Source of the DNA: Pseudomonas fuscovaginae SE-1
GTDB lineage: Bacteria > Pseudomonadota > Gammaproteobacteria > Pseudomonadales > Pseudomonadaceae
Assembly (NCBI RefSeq): GCF_000364705.1
Contig: NZ_AQOH01000035.1
Location: 1 to 37,376 of the forward strand
Reading direction: 5' to 3'
DNA: 37,376 bases
Under the pieces are notes generated by a model. It was not told where the DNA came from, made no database searches, and was given only the letters and a program-made list of their open reading frames with translations. A program made the translations under genes and the position numbers. This document shows, in pieces, positions 1 to 8,062 of this stretch; positions within the stretch are counted from its first letter, which is position 1; the number at the start of each line of letters is the position of its first letter.

Positions 1-131
1 AACACCCCGAACATGTGACCGAAATGGCGGAACTGGACGAACCGCGAGCGGATCGTGAAGTAGCTGCCGAGTCCGACGATCAGCACGATGAGCAGTTTCC
101 CCGAGAGGAAATCATTGAGTGCTTCTAGCAT
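1..131 (-). CDS. Sodium:alanine symporter family protein, 5' fragment
   Basis: Only the first 43 codons lie in the window; the gene continues past base 1. The N-terminus begins MLEALNDFLSGK, then a hydrophobic helix (LLIVLIVGLGSYFTI) and RSRFVQFRHF. This is the usual start of AgcS/AlsT-type sodium:alanine (amino acid:cation) symporters, inner-membrane carriers that import alanine or glycine with Na+. The ATG at 129-131 is preceded on the minus strand by a purine-rich GAGG. It is divergent from the HTH regulator at 311, so that regulator could act on it, but nothing in the sequence proves this. The substrate cannot be read from so short a piece. Confidence 0.8.
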   Translation of the reverse strand, partial: MLEALNDFLSGKLLIVLIVGLGSYFTIRSRFVQFRHFGHMFGV

Positions 132-258
132 TGGAGAATGACCTCGATTCTTATTCTTTGCATGAAAAGAGCAACAGGCGGCAGGCGCACTGCTATCCGT
201 TGGGGCGCATGGTTGGTCATGACAGGAGTGGTGACAATTTCGCGGGTTGCTCTGCTTT

Positions 259-294
259 GGTGCGAGTTGATGCTAAACTTGCATCACTCGCACC
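259..294. promoter_or_regulatory. Near-perfect dyad over the extended -10 of the HTH regulator gene
   Basis: The left arm is 259-273 and the right arm 281-294. They are reverse complements (GGTGCGAG and TGATGC against GCATCA and CTCGCACC) apart from one extra T in the left arm. The 7-nt centre overlaps an extended -10-like TGCTAAACT at 271-279. The dyad lies 16 nt upstream of the ATG at 311, where an autoregulatory operator would be expected. A transcript hairpin is the alternative. Confidence 0.55.
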
Positions 295-310
295 ATCCAG
301 GTTCATCGTC

Positions 311-1123
311 ATGAGTGACAACTTCGCCCTCAATCTCAAGCTGGCTTGCAGCCACTACCGCTCTATTTCAGAGGTTTGCCGGCAACTGTCGATCAATCGT
401 GCACAGTTCAACAAGTACTTGAGCGGGCAGAGCCATCCGACGAACTACAACCTCAAGCGCATCGGCGATTTCTTCGGCGTGGAGGATTACGAGCTGGGTC
501 TGCCACCGGAACAGTTCGCCCGTCTGATCGGTGCGCGCAATCCGGCCCTGCGCACCGAGCAGCAGAACGATCCGATCAGCGAGCTGTTCAGGCCGCTGCA
601 TCAGGAAGCGGGCAACCTGTCACGTTATTGCGGCTACTACTTCGAGTATTCCAACTGCATGTCGGTACCGGGCTCGATCCTGGTATCACTGGTGCACCTG
701 CGTGAGGAGCGTGGCAGTTTTCTGTTCGAGCGCCAGGAACGGCAGGAACGCAGCACCGTCAACGATGGGCATGCCGAGGTGCGTTGCCGTTATCTCGGGG
801 CGGCCTTCCAGCTACAGGACCGGCTGTTCCTGATCGACTACGAGTCGCTGACGCTCAACGAGATGAGTCAGACCATCCTGATTCCCAGCTTCAAGAGTCG
901 CATTACCCGTCTCAATGGTCTGAAAACCGGGGTTTCCAGCGGCGACCGGCGTAACCCGGCGTGTACCCGCGTGGTTTGGGAGTTCCTCGGGGAAGAGATC
1001 AACCGCATCAATGCCTACCGCCAGGTCAAGCTGTATCGCCCGGACGATCCGCGCATCGATGACGATGTGCGCGAGCGCCTGAGTGCCGGTTCGGTGGGTA
1101 ACGGGCTGTTCGAGATCGAGTAG
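311..1123 (+). CDS. HTH (XRE-like) transcriptional regulator
   Basis: A 270-residue protein. Residues about 8-70 form a helix-turn-helix of the Cro/CI type (SISEVCRQLSINRAQFNKYL followed by LKRIGDFFGV). The C-terminal 180 residues are a uniform soluble domain, with no membrane segment, that I do not recognise; it is probably a ligand-sensing or oligomerisation domain. I chose the ATG at 311 because a promoter-like element and a large dyad lie at 259-294. An earlier in-frame start at 119 would put those inside the gene and overlap the divergent symporter start. Homologous regulators are common in Pseudomonas. The target is unknown; the divergent symporter and its own promoter are the obvious candidates. 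Confidence 0.75.
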   Translation: MSDNFALNLKLACSHYRSISEVCRQLSINRAQFNKYLSGQSHPTNYNLKRIGDFFGVEDYELGLPPEQFARLIGARNPALRTEQQNDPISELFRPLHQEAGNLSRYCGYYFEYSNCMSVPGSILVSLVHLREERGSFLFERQERQERSTVNDGHAEVRCRYLGAAFQLQDRLFLIDYESLTLNEMSQTILIPSFKSRITRLNGLKTGVSSGDRRNPACTRVVWEFLGEEINRINAYRQVKLYRPDDPRIDDDVRERLSAGSVGNGLFEIE

Positions 1124-1133
1124 GGCGGCGCAT

Positions 1134-1250
1134 GGCTTGAGGGCTTCTTCGCGGGCAAACCCTGCCCCTACAGGATCGAGTCGAGTTCAAGAAGCATGAA
1201 CGCCGCCGCGCTGTAGGAGCAGGGTTTGCCCGCGAACGGGCTCTCAAGCC
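1134..1250. repeat. REPIN-like inverted repeat (REP pair, family A)
   Basis: Arms at 1148-1172 and 1212-1236 are 25 nt each with one mismatch, built on the Pseudomonas REP core GCGGGCAA..CTGCTCC. Flanking bases (GGCTTGAGGGC on the left, GGGCTCTCAAGCC on the right) extend the pairing. It lies between the convergent ends of the HTH regulator and cnoX genes, a typical REPIN position. Confidence 0.8.
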
Positions 1251-1263
1251 CCACCACAAAGTC

Positions 1264-2136
1264 TCAGTAGAGCGCCGCGAACAGCTTGCGCCGGTAGGTG
1301 GTCACCAGCGGATGGTCGTTGCCCAGCAGGTCGAATACCTGCAGCAGGGTCTTGTGCGGCAGGCCTTCGCCGTAGCCGCGGTTGCGGATGAACAGCTTGA
1401 GCAGGGCATCCAGCGCCGCCTCGTACTGCTGGCGGGCCAGTTGCTGGATCGCCAACTGATGGATCGCCTCGTCGTCCTGGGCATTCTGCGCCAAGCGGGC
1501 CTTCAGCTCGGCGGCATCCGGCAGGGCGGCGGCCTGGCGCAGAAAGGTCAGTTGCGCCCTGGCGCCGGCCAGTGCGGCCTTGTGCTCATCACCCTTGACC
1601 GCATCGAGCACGGTCTGGGCTTCACCCAACTCACCGCGCTCGGCCAGGCAGCGGGCATACAGGATCAGCGCCTTGGCGTTGCCGTTGTCCTCGCCCAGCA
1701 GCGCCACGAGAGTCGCTTCGGCCTCGGCGACCCGACCTTCGCCGAACAGCGCCTGGGCCTGTTCGAGTGGGTCGGCAGCGGCCGGCGGCGGCATCTGTAC
1801 ATGGGGTTCGAGCATGGCGCGCACGGCCGACTCCGGTTGGGCACCGGCAAAGCCGTCGACCGGCTGGCCGTCCTTGAACAGCACCACGGTCGGCAGGCTG
1901 CGGATACCGAAGCGGGCGACGATGTCCTGCTCGGCATCGCAATCGACCTTGGCCAGCAGCAATTCGCCCTGATAGCTCTCGGCGATCTGCTGCAGCATCG
2001 GCATCAGCGCCTTGCAGGGCGCACACCATTCCGCCCAGAAGTCCACCAGCACCGGCTTGTGGAAAGAGTTCTGGATCACCGTCTGGTCGAAGTTCAGGGC
2101 GGTGGCGTCGAAGATGTAGGGCGTGTCCTGGGTCAT
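1264..2136 (-). CDS. cnoX: Thioredoxin-fold co-chaperone CnoX (YbbN)
   Basis: A 290-residue cytoplasmic protein. Residues 1-108 are a thioredoxin domain with the active site WCAPCK (C38 and C41) and the cis-proline motif SLPT. Residues about 115-290 are TPR-like helical repeats (QAQALFGEGRVAEAEATL and similar). This domain order and length define YbbN/CnoX, which holds oxidised or chlorinated client proteins and passes them to GroEL and DnaK. E. coli CnoX has a SxxC variant of the motif; the CxxC seen here suggests retained disulfide reductase activity. I chose the ATG at 2134-2136 because the conserved MTQDTPYIFDATALNFD start follows it. The upstream in-frame extension runs through the REPIN and promoter region and looks non-coding. 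Confidence 0.92.
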   Translation of the reverse strand: MTQDTPYIFDATALNFDQTVIQNSFHKPVLVDFWAEWCAPCKALMPMLQQIAESYQGELLLAKVDCDAEQDIVARFGIRSLPTVVLFKDGQPVDGFAGAQPESAVRAMLEPHVQMPPPAAADPLEQAQALFGEGRVAEAEATLVALLGEDNGNAKALILYARCLAERGELGEAQTVLDAVKGDEHKAALAGARAQLTFLRQAAALPDAAELKARLAQNAQDDEAIHQLAIQQLARQQYEAALDALLKLFIRNRGYGEGLPHKTLLQVFDLLGNDHPLVTTYRRKLFAALY

Positions 2137-2166
2137 CGGGAGTCTCGAAGAACGGGGGATCACGCA

Positions 2167-2195
2167 ACTATAAGGCTTGCGCGGGTTGGCCGAAA
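2167..2195 (-). promoter_or_regulatory. Possible sigma70-type promoter of cnoX
   Basis: Minus-strand TATAGT (2172-2167) is 17 nt downstream of TTCGGC (2195-2190). It sits about 30 nt before the cnoX ATG. The -10 is good and the -35 is weak. Confidence 0.35.
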
Positions 2196-2222
2196 GCGGG
2201 GCATACATTGGTGGGTGGCGCG

Positions 2223-2306
2223 GGCCCTTGTGGGAGCGGGCTTGCCCGCGAGGCATTCGCAGCCTCACCCCTCTATCTCGCGGGCAAGCTCGCTCCCACA
2301 AGGGCC
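2223..2306. repeat. REPIN-like inverted repeat (family A)
   Basis: Two 29-nt arms, 2223-2251 and 2278-2306, pair with one mismatch around a 26-nt spacer. The core (GGGAGCGGGCTTGCCCGCGA) is the common Pseudomonas REP sequence. It lies between the methyltransferase gene end and cnoX and could act as an mRNA 3' hairpin for the minus-strand operon. Confidence 0.85.
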
Positions 2307-2314
2307 GGGTGCGC

Positions 2315-2971
2315 TCAGGGCCGGCTGGCGTGGTAGAGGCTGACCTGGCGAAACTCCTCCGGCTCCATCAGGTCCGGCAAAGTCAGCGCCTGCAGGATCT
2401 CCAGGCGCCGGTACAACGGGTGACGGAAATCCCGGACCCGCGAGTCGGCCACCAGCGCCTCGCGGCCACGGCTGAGGAAGTGGTCCAGCAGCGGCAGGTT
2501 TTCCCGGTCGTACAGCACATCGGCCACCAGGATCAGGTCGAAGCGGTCGCTCTCGGCGAAAAAATCCTCGCTGTAGTTCAACGAAACGGCATTGAGCTCG
2601 GCATTCGCCCGGCAGGCGGCCAGCGCCAGCGGATCGAGGTCGCAGGCCACCACCTCCAGCGCCCCGGCCCTGGCCGCGGCAATCGCCGCGATACCGGAGC
2701 CGGCGCCGAAGTCCAGTACGCGTTTGCCGGCCACCCACTCGGGGCGCTCGGCCAGGTAGCGGGCCATGGCCAGGCCACTGGCCCAGCAGAAACTCCAGTA
2801 AGGCGGTTCATGCAGGATGCGCCGGGTTTCTTCCGGGGTGAACTCGCGGTCCATGTTCTCGGCGTCGATCAACCACAGCCTGAGGTTGGTGCCAGGCAGC
2901 GCGCTGGCCGTCAGCCGGGCATCGCCGAGCAGCGCGGCGAGAGCCCGCTGCAGGTCGAGCGGAACATTCAT
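2315..2971 (-). CDS. Class I SAM methyltransferase, ETF-beta lysine methyltransferase type
   Basis: A 218-residue protein with the SAM-binding motif LDFGAGSG (residues 86-93), an acidic motif II (VVACDLDPLALAAC, about 107-120) and a post-motif VADVLYD. The pattern fits the PrmA/ETFB-KMT branch of methyltransferases, which modify lysines of proteins such as electron-transfer flavoprotein beta or ribosomal proteins. It is often annotated simply as a 50S L11 methyltransferase-like protein; the true PrmA is longer. The ATG overlaps the stop of the upstream lipoprotein gene by 4 nt (ATGA, 2968-2971), so translation is probably coupled. The substrate is inferred only from family resemblance. Confidence 0.8.
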   Translation of the reverse strand: MNVPLDLQRALAALLGDARLTASALPGTNLRLWLIDAENMDREFTPEETRRILHEPPYWSFCWASGLAMARYLAERPEWVAGKRVLDFGAGSGIAAIAAARAGALEVVACDLDPLALAACRANAELNAVSLNYSEDFFAESDRFDLILVADVLYDRENLPLLDHFLSRGREALVADSRVRDFRHPLYRRLEILQALTLPDLMEPEEFRQVSLYHASRP

Positions 2972-3423
2972 GGCGCGCTGATGAATTGCAACTGGCCCAT
3001 GGCCTGGGTGGTCGGCTGAGTCACCGTCACCGAAGGCAGGTGCAGGATCAATTGCCCGGACTGGCTGGCGCGCCCGCGCAGTTCGACCCGTGCGCCCACC
3101 GGAAATACGTCCGGGTTGAAGCGCAGGCGGAACGGCAACGCCTGGCCGGAGCCGTTGATCCGCCCGCTGGCGAGCAGTTGTTGGGGCCGGCCGCGTTCGT
3201 CGATCACCAGCAGCGCCAGCTCGACCTCGGCATTGGCCGGCACGCCGAGCAGGGTGCCGCTCAGTTCGCGCTGGTAAGCCGGCAGCGGGCCCAGTGCTTC
3301 ATATTCATTCACCGGCTTTTTCACCTGGGGCTGGGGCGCTGGCGTCGGCACGGGCTTGGGTGCGCTGCTGCAGGCGAGCAGCAGGCCGGTGAGGCTGAGC
3401 AAAACAAGCGGTCGTACTGACAT
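2968..3423 (-). CDS. YbaY-family lipoprotein
   Basis: A 151-residue protein with a lipoprotein signal: a hydrophobic stretch ending in LLAC (residues 15-18), so C18 is the likely lipidated cysteine. A short proline-rich spacer (PKPVPTPAPQPQ) is followed by a single beta-rich domain (ELSGTLLGVPANAEVELALL ... FPVGARVELRGRAS) typical of YbaY-like type III secretion-pilotin-fold lipoproteins. It is probably anchored in the outer membrane. Function is unknown. It is the first gene of a two-gene operon with the methyltransferase gene and is divergent from nrdR. Confidence 0.75.
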   Translation of the reverse strand: MSVRPLVLLSLTGLLLACSSAPKPVPTPAPQPQVKKPVNEYEALGPLPAYQRELSGTLLGVPANAEVELALLVIDERGRPQQLLASGRINGSGQALPFRLRFNPDVFPVGARVELRGRASQSGQLILHLPSVTVTQPTTQAMGQLQFISAP

Positions 3424-3505
3424 CTACAGCTCCAACTGAGGCGAAAATCGACGGTTGTGGTGGGATAACGTTAGCCCGCCGACTGTATACCGCAAACCCC
3501 ATGGC

Positions 3506-3533
3506 TTGTCTTGCCACGGAGATGCGCTACCAT
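3506..3533 (+). promoter_or_regulatory. Possible promoter of the nrdR-rib operon
   Basis: TTGTCT (3506-3511), a 16-nt spacer and TACCAT (3528-3533) lie 30 nt before the nrdR start, in the 139-nt gap between divergent genes. This is a plausible but weak sigma70 match. I saw no obvious paired NrdR boxes here. Confidence 0.35.
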
Positions 3534-3562
3534 GGCCCTCCATTTTTTTGTTGCCTGCCACC

Positions 3563-4027
3563 ATGCACTGTCCCTTCTGCGGTGCCAACGACACCAAAGT
3601 CATCGACTCGCGTCTGGTCGCCGAGGGCGAACAGGTGCGCCGCCGGCGCGAATGCGTGGCCTGCGGTGAGCGTTTCACCACCTTCGAAACCGCCGAACTG
3701 GTATTGCCACGCCTGATCAAGCAGGATGGCAGCCGCCAGCCCTTCGACGAAGAAAAACTGCGGGCCGGCATGCAGCGGGCCCTGGAAAAGCGCCCGGTGA
3801 GTGTCGAGCGCCTGGAAGCCGCGCTGGCGCACATCAAGCACAAGCTGCGCGCCACCGGCGAGCGTGAGGTCAAGTCGCTGGTCGTCGGCGAAATGGTGAT
3901 GACCGAGCTGCAGAAACTCGACGAGGTCGCCTACATCCGCTTCGCCTCGGTCTATCGCCGCTTCCAGGACCTCGACGAGTTCCGCGAGGAAATCGACCGT
4001 CTCGCCCGGGAGCCCGCCAAGGAATGA
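3563..4027 (+). CDS. nrdR: Transcriptional repressor NrdR
   Basis: A 154-residue protein. The N-terminal zinc ribbon has C3, C6, C31 and C34 (HCPFCG ... [11 protein letters not shown]). Residues about 49-139 are an ATP-cone ([20 protein letters not shown]). This is the standard size and layout of NrdR, which senses ATP/dATP and represses ribonucleotide reductase operons. I chose the ATG at 3563 because it gives the invariant MHCPFCG start; an upstream in-frame start would run through the likely promoter. Its stop overlaps the ribD start (ATGA at 4024-4027), so it opens the riboflavin operon, a common arrangement in proteobacteria. Confidence 0.97.
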   Translation: MHCPFCGANDTKVIDSRLVAEGEQVRRRRECVACGERFTTFETAELVLPRLIKQDGSRQPFDEEKLRAGMQRALEKRPVSVERLEAALAHIKHKLRATGEREVKSLVVGEMVMTELQKLDEVAYIRFASVYRRFQDLDEFREEIDRLAREPAKE

Positions 4028-5163
4028 GCCTCGCAGCCGAACAGGCGGTTCTCGACGCCCACTACATGGCCCGAGCCCTGGAGCTGGCGCGCAAGGGCCG
4101 CTACTCGACCCATCCGAACCCACGGGTCGGTTGCGTCATCGTGCGTGACGGCGCGGTGGTTGGCGAAGGTTGGCACGTGCGCGCCGGCGAGCCCCATGCC
4201 GAAGTCCATGCCTTGCGCGAGGCGGGCGAGCGGGCCCGTGGCGCGACGGCCTACGTGACCCTGGAACCGTGCAGCCACTTCGGACGCACGCCGCCTTGCG
4301 CCGAGGCGCTGGTCAAGGCGGGCGTGGGTCGGGTGGTCGCGGCCATGCAAGACCCCAATCCACAGGTTGCCGGCAACGGCCTCAAGCGCCTGGCCGATGC
4401 CGGAATCGCCGTGCACAGTGGCGTGCTCGAAGGCGAGGCGCGGGCGATCAACCGCGGCTTCCTCAAGCGCATGGAACACGGCCTGCCGTTCGTGCGGGTC
4501 AAGCTGGCCATGAGCCTGGACGGCCGCACCGCGATGGCCAGCGGCGAGAGCCAGTGGATCACCGGCCCGGCCGCGCGTTCCGCCGTGCAGCGTCTGCGCG
4601 CCGAGTCCAGCGTGGTGCTCACCGGCGCCGATACGGTGCTGGCCGACAGCGCCCGGCTGACCGTGCGCCCTGCCGAGCTGGGCCTGGGCCCTGAGCTGAC
4701 GGCCCTGGCCGAAAGCCGGCCACCCCTGCGGGTGCTGATCGACGGGCGCCTGCGGGTACCGTTGGAGGCGGCATTCTTCCAGGCCGGTCCGGCCCTGGTG
4801 GTGACCTGTTCCACGACGTTCAGCGCCGATTACCAGGCCGCCGGCCACGAAGTCCTGAGCCTGCCCGGCCACGATGGCCAGGTCGACCTGGCGCAGTTGC
4901 TCAAACAGTTGGCCGCCCGTGGCGTCAATGACCTGCTGGTCGAGGCCGGTCCACGCCTGGCGGGTGCCTTCGCCCGCCAGGCCCTGGTGGACGAGTACCA
5001 GATCTTCGTCGCTGGCAGGTTCCTCGGCTCCACGGCCCGGCCCCTGCTGGACTGGCCGCTGGAGCGCATGAGCGAGGCGCCCCGGCTGAGAATCACCGAA
5101 ATGCGCGCGGTCGGCGATGACTGGCGAGTCACCGCAATACCTGACCCGGCACCCGGCGTATAA
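4024..5163 (+). CDS. ribD: Bifunctional riboflavin deaminase/reductase RibD
   Basis: A 379-residue, two-domain enzyme for the second and third steps of the pathway. The N-terminal cytidine-deaminase-like domain (about 10-145) has the zinc motif HAE (58-60) with PC...C (C83 and C92) and removes ammonia from the pyrimidine ring. The C-terminal DHFR-like domain (about 150-370; [20 protein letters not shown] and [14 protein letters not shown]) reduces the ribosyl chain with NADPH. It starts within the nrdR stop (4-nt overlap), so the two are translationally coupled. Nothing is missing compared with the family. Confidence 0.97.
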   Translation: MSLAAEQAVLDAHYMARALELARKGRYSTHPNPRVGCVIVRDGAVVGEGWHVRAGEPHAEVHALREAGERARGATAYVTLEPCSHFGRTPPCAEALVKAGVGRVVAAMQDPNPQVAGNGLKRLADAGIAVHSGVLEGEARAINRGFLKRMEHGLPFVRVKLAMSLDGRTAMASGESQWITGPAARSAVQRLRAESSVVLTGADTVLADSARLTVRPAELGLGPELTALAESRPPLRVLIDGRLRVPLEAAFFQAGPALVVTCSTTFSADYQAAGHEVLSLPGHDGQVDLAQLLKQLAARGVNDLLVEAGPRLAGAFARQALVDEYQIFVAGRFLGSTARPLLDWPLERMSEAPRLRITEMRAVGDDWRVTAIPDPAPGV

Positions 5164-5169
5164 TTCGCG

Positions 5170-5188
5170 GCCAGCGCCAGGCGCTGGC
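5170..5188 (+). other. Short perfect hairpin between ribD and ribE
   Basis: GCCAGCGCC (5170-5178), one base, then GGCGCTGGC (5180-5188) form a tight inverted repeat 20 nt before the ribE start. No adequate T-run follows, so it is more likely a processing or stability element than a terminator. Confidence 0.5.
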
Positions 5189-5208
5189 TCGTTTTCGAGG
5201 AGTACTTC

Positions 5209-5871
5209 ATGTTTACCGGCATCATCGAATCCATCGGCAGCATCCGTGCGCTGAGCCCGAAAGGCGGCGACGTACGCGTCTATGTAGAAACCGGCAAGCT
5301 CGACCTGGGCGACGTCAAACTCGGCGACAGCATCGCGGTCAACGGTGTCTGCCTGACCGCCGTCGAGCTTCCGGGGGACGGGTTCTGGGCCGACGTCAGC
5401 CGTGAGACGCTGGACTGCACGGCCTTCAACGACCTAAAGACCGGCAGCCGGGTCAACCTGGAAAAGGCCCTGACGCCGACCACCCGTCTGGGCGGTCACC
5501 TGGTCAGCGGCCACGTCGACGGTGTCGGCGAGATCGTCGCCCGCGAGGAAAACGCCCGGGCCATCCAGTTCCGCGTGCGTGCCCCCAGGGAACTGGCCAA
5601 GTACATCGCCCACAAGGGCTCGATCACCGTCGACGGCACCAGCCTGACGGTCAACGCGGTGCACGGCGCCGAGTTCGAACTGACCATCGTCCCGCATACC
5701 CTGGTCGAGACCATCATGGCCGACTACCGCCCCGGTCGTCGGGTCAACCTCGAGGTCGACCTGCTGGCCCGTTACCTGGAACGCCTGCTGTTGGGCGAGA
5801 AGGCGGCGGAGCCCACCAGCGGTGGCATCACCGAAAGTTTCCTGGCCGCCAACGGCTACCTCAAATCCTGA
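5209..5871 (+). CDS. ribE: Riboflavin synthase, alpha subunit
   Basis: A 220-residue enzyme that dismutates two molecules of 6,7-dimethyl-8-ribityllumazine into riboflavin and its pyrimidine precursor. It shows the classical MFTGIIE start and two tandem lumazine-binding repeats (about 1-97 and 98-195), each with a GVCLT or GTSLTV-like core and a GGHLVSGHVDG turn. AGGAG-like purines (cgaggag) precede the ATG at good spacing. Cytoplasmic. It is called ribC in E. coli and ribE in the Bacillus/Pseudomonas naming. It lies between ribD and ribBA in the operon. Confidence 0.96.
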   Translation: MFTGIIESIGSIRALSPKGGDVRVYVETGKLDLGDVKLGDSIAVNGVCLTAVELPGDGFWADVSRETLDCTAFNDLKTGSRVNLEKALTPTTRLGGHLVSGHVDGVGEIVAREENARAIQFRVRAPRELAKYIAHKGSITVDGTSLTVNAVHGAEFELTIVPHTLVETIMADYRPGRRVNLEVDLLARYLERLLLGEKAAEPTSGGITESFLAANGYLKS

Positions 5872-5887
5872 CGCAAGGGGGTGCCGC

Positions 5888-6979
5888 GTGGCGCTCAACA
5901 CGATTGAAGAACTGGTCGAAGACATTCGCCAGGGCAAGATGGTCATCCTCATGGATGACGAAGACCGCGAGAACGAAGGCGACCTGATCATGGCCGCCGA
6001 GTGCTGCAAGGCCGAACACATCAACTTCATGGCCAAGCACGCCCGCGGCCTGATCTGCATGCCGATGAGCCGCGAGCGCTGCGAACTGCTCAAGCTGCCG
6101 CTGATGGCACCGCGCAACGGTTCCGGTTTCGGTACCAAGTTCACCGTGTCGATCGAGGCCACCGAAGGCGTGACCACCGGCATCTCCGCCGCCGACCGCG
6201 CACGCACCGTGCAGGCGGCCGCGGCCAAGGACGCCAAGGCCGAAGACATCGTCAGCCCCGGCCACATCTTCCCGCTGATGGCCCAGCCTGGCGGCACCCT
6301 GGCCCGTGCCGGCCACACCGAGGCCGCCTGCGACCTGGCGCGCATGGCCGGTTTCGAGCCGAGCGGAGTGATCTGCGAAGTGATGAACGACGACGGCACC
6401 ATGTCCCGTCGTGCCGAGCTGGAAGCCTTCGCCGCCGAGCACAACATCAAGATCGGCACCATCGCCGACCTGATCCACTACCGGATGATCCACGAGAGTA
6501 CCGTTCAGCGGATTGCCGAGCAGCCGCTGGACAGCGAACTGGGCCAGTTCACCCTGGTGACCTATCGTGATTCGGTGGAAGGCGACGTGCACATGGCCCT
6601 GACCCTGGGCAAGGTCTGCGCCGAGGAGCCGACCCTGGTGCGGGTGCACAACATGGACCCGCTGCGCGACCTGCTGATGGTCAAGCAGCCCGGTCGCTGG
6701 AGCCTGCGCGCCGCGATGGCGGCGGTGGCCGAGGCCGGCAGCGGCGTGGTGCTGCTGCTCGGCCATCCGTTGGATGGCGACGTGCTGCTGGCGCATATCC
6801 GCGAGACGGTCGAGCATACACCGGTGAAAAAGCCGACCACCTACAGCATTGTCGGGGCCGGTTCGCAGATCCTGCGCGACCTGGGCGTACGCAAGATGCG
6901 CCTGATGAGTGCGCCGATGAAGTTCAACGCGATATCCGGTTTCGACCTGGAAGTAGTAGAATACGTGCCCTCCGAATAA
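5888..6979 (+). CDS. ribBA: RibBA-type DHBP synthase with degenerate GTP cyclohydrolase II domain
   Basis: A 363-residue fusion. The N-terminal DHBP synthase domain (about 1-200) is intact: the acidic loop DDEDRENEGD (23-32) and GHTEA are present, so it should convert ribulose-5-phosphate to dihydroxybutanone phosphate. In the C-terminal domain (about 205-363), the position of the GTP cyclohydrolase II zinc motif (SECLTGD...RCDCG) reads VRVHNMDPLRDLLMV from V251, with no cysteines, so it should not be a GTP cyclohydrolase. Such RibBX-like variants are known in proteobacteria. I chose the GTG at 5888 (AAGGGGGTGCC upstream, then MALNTIEELVEDI) over an in-frame start inside ribE. The intact ribA at 10409 supplies the missing activity. 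Confidence 0.93.
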   Translation: MALNTIEELVEDIRQGKMVILMDDEDRENEGDLIMAAECCKAEHINFMAKHARGLICMPMSRERCELLKLPLMAPRNGSGFGTKFTVSIEATEGVTTGISAADRARTVQAAAAKDAKAEDIVSPGHIFPLMAQPGGTLARAGHTEAACDLARMAGFEPSGVICEVMNDDGTMSRRAELEAFAAEHNIKIGTIADLIHYRMIHESTVQRIAEQPLDSELGQFTLVTYRDSVEGDVHMALTLGKVCAEEPTLVRVHNMDPLRDLLMVKQPGRWSLRAAMAAVAEAGSGVVLLLGHPLDGDVLLAHIRETVEHTPVKKPTTYSIVGAGSQILRDLGVRKMRLMSAPMKFNAISGFDLEVVEYVPSE

Positions 6980-7025
6980 AAGGCCGGCTGGTTCCGACCT
7001 TGATTCGCGGTACAAATATCCCTGA

Positions 7026-7048
7026 GGGGCGCGTATCAGACGCGTCCC
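7026..7048 (+). other. Hairpin in the ribBA-ribH gap
   Basis: GGGGCGCGT (7026-7034) and ACGCGTCCC (7040-7048) pair over 9 bp with one G-U and a 5-nt loop. It is followed by ggctcttt and lies 22 nt before the ribH ATG in a 91-nt gap. It may be a weak attenuator or a processing site; it does not match the FMN riboswitch core. Confidence 0.4.
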
Positions 7049-7070
7049 GGCTCTTTAAGAGAATTGTCGA

Positions 7071-7547
7071 ATGACCCTGAAGACCATCGAAGGTACCTTC
7101 ATCGCCCCCAAAGGCCGCTATGCCCTGGTGGTCGGCCGTTTCAACAGCTTCGTCGTCGAAAGCCTGGTCAGCGGCGCCGTTGACGCCCTGGTTCGCCACG
7201 GCGTGAGCGAAAGCGACATCACCATCATCCGCGCGCCCGGTGCGTTCGAGATTCCGCTGGTGGTGCAGAAAGTCGCCCAGCGCAGCGAATACGCGGCGAT
7301 CATCGCCCTGGGCGCGGTCATTCGTGGCGGTACTCCGCACTTCGAATACGTGGCGGGCGAGTGCACCAAGGGCCTGGCCCAGGTGTCCATGGAGTTCGGC
7401 GTACCGGTCGCCTTTGGCGTGCTGACCGTCGATTCCATCGAGCAGGCCATCGAGCGTTCCGGCACCAAGGCCGGCAACAAAGGTGCCGAAGCCGCCCTGT
7501 CCGCCCTGGAAATGGTCAGCCTGCTGGCGCAGTTGGAGGCCAAGTGA
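7071..7547 (+). CDS. ribH: 6,7-dimethyl-8-ribityllumazine synthase
   Basis: A 158-residue enzyme that condenses dihydroxybutanone phosphate with the ribitylaminopyrimidine to give lumazine. It has the family marks RFN (23-25), PGAFEIP (56-62), [14 protein letters not shown] with the catalytic-type H90, and [11 protein letters not shown]. The length is normal; this family forms large cytoplasmic assemblies. It ends in a 4-nt GTGA overlap with nusB. A 91-nt spacer with a hairpin separates it from ribBA, so its level may be set partly independently. Confidence 0.97.
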   Translation: MTLKTIEGTFIAPKGRYALVVGRFNSFVVESLVSGAVDALVRHGVSESDITIIRAPGAFEIPLVVQKVAQRSEYAAIIALGAVIRGGTPHFEYVAGECTKGLAQVSMEFGVPVAFGVLTVDSIEQAIERSGTKAGNKGAEAALSALEMVSLLAQLEAK

Positions 7548-8044
7548 TTAACGACGACAGCGATCGTTTCAACCCGCGCGAGCCACGCCCCGAGGGCGCT
7601 GGCAAGCCGTCCAAGAGTGCCAAGCGTCGCGAAGCCCGGCAGCTCGCGACCCAGGCGCTCTATCAGTGGCACATGGCCAGGCAATCGCTGAACGAAATCG
7701 AAGCGCAATTCCGTGTCGACAACGATTTCAGCGATGTCGACGGTGCGTACTTCCGGGAAATCCTCCACGGGGTGCCGCAGTTCAAGAACGAGATCGACAA
7801 CGCGCTCAAGCCGTGCCTGGACATCGAGATCGAAGAACTCGATCCGGTCGAGCTGTCGGTGCTGCGCCTGTCCACCTGGGAGCTGCTCAAGCGCGTCGAT
7901 GTGCCGTACCGCGTGGTGATCAACGAAGGCATCGAACTGGCGAAGGTCTACGGTTCCACCGACGGTCACAAGTTCGTCAACGGTGTGCTCGACAAGCTGG
8001 CACCGGTTCTGCGCGAAGCCGAAGTGAAGGCATTCAAGCGCTGA
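7544..8044 (+). CDS. nusB: Transcription antitermination factor NusB
   Basis: A 166-residue all-helical RNA-binding protein that acts with NusE/S10 on boxA RNA in rRNA operons. Visible signatures are [18 protein letters not shown] near the N-terminus, the central [16 protein letters not shown], and the C-terminal [20 protein letters not shown] with GVLDKL. The GTG start at 7544 overlaps the ribH stop (GTGA), which places it precisely. The first 25 residues are a charged, probably disordered lead-in, slightly longer than in E. coli. The ribH-nusB-thiL-pgpA order is widely conserved. Confidence 0.96.
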   Translation: MINDDSDRFNPREPRPEGAGKPSKSAKRREARQLATQALYQWHMARQSLNEIEAQFRVDNDFSDVDGAYFREILHGVPQFKNEIDNALKPCLDIEIEELDPVELSVLRLSTWELLKRVDVPYRVVINEGIELAKVYGSTDGHKFVNGVLDKLAPVLREAEVKAFKR

Positions 8045-8062
8045 TCGGCGCTTGTTTCTCCC

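Noticed and set aside
119..310. N-terminal extension of the HTH regulator from 119
   Set aside because: It overlaps the divergent symporter start, covers a promoter-like element and dyad, and adds no conserved residues; the ATG at 311 gives the normal HTH start.
5164..5208. FMN riboswitch in the riboflavin operon
   Set aside because: The gaps before nrdR, ribE, ribH and ribA are too short or lack the conserved AGGG..GGTG.. core; only small hairpins are present.
7026..7048. Terminator splitting the rib operon before ribH
   Set aside because: The stem is followed by only a short ctcttt, not a proper T-run, and ribH has no separate convincing promoter.
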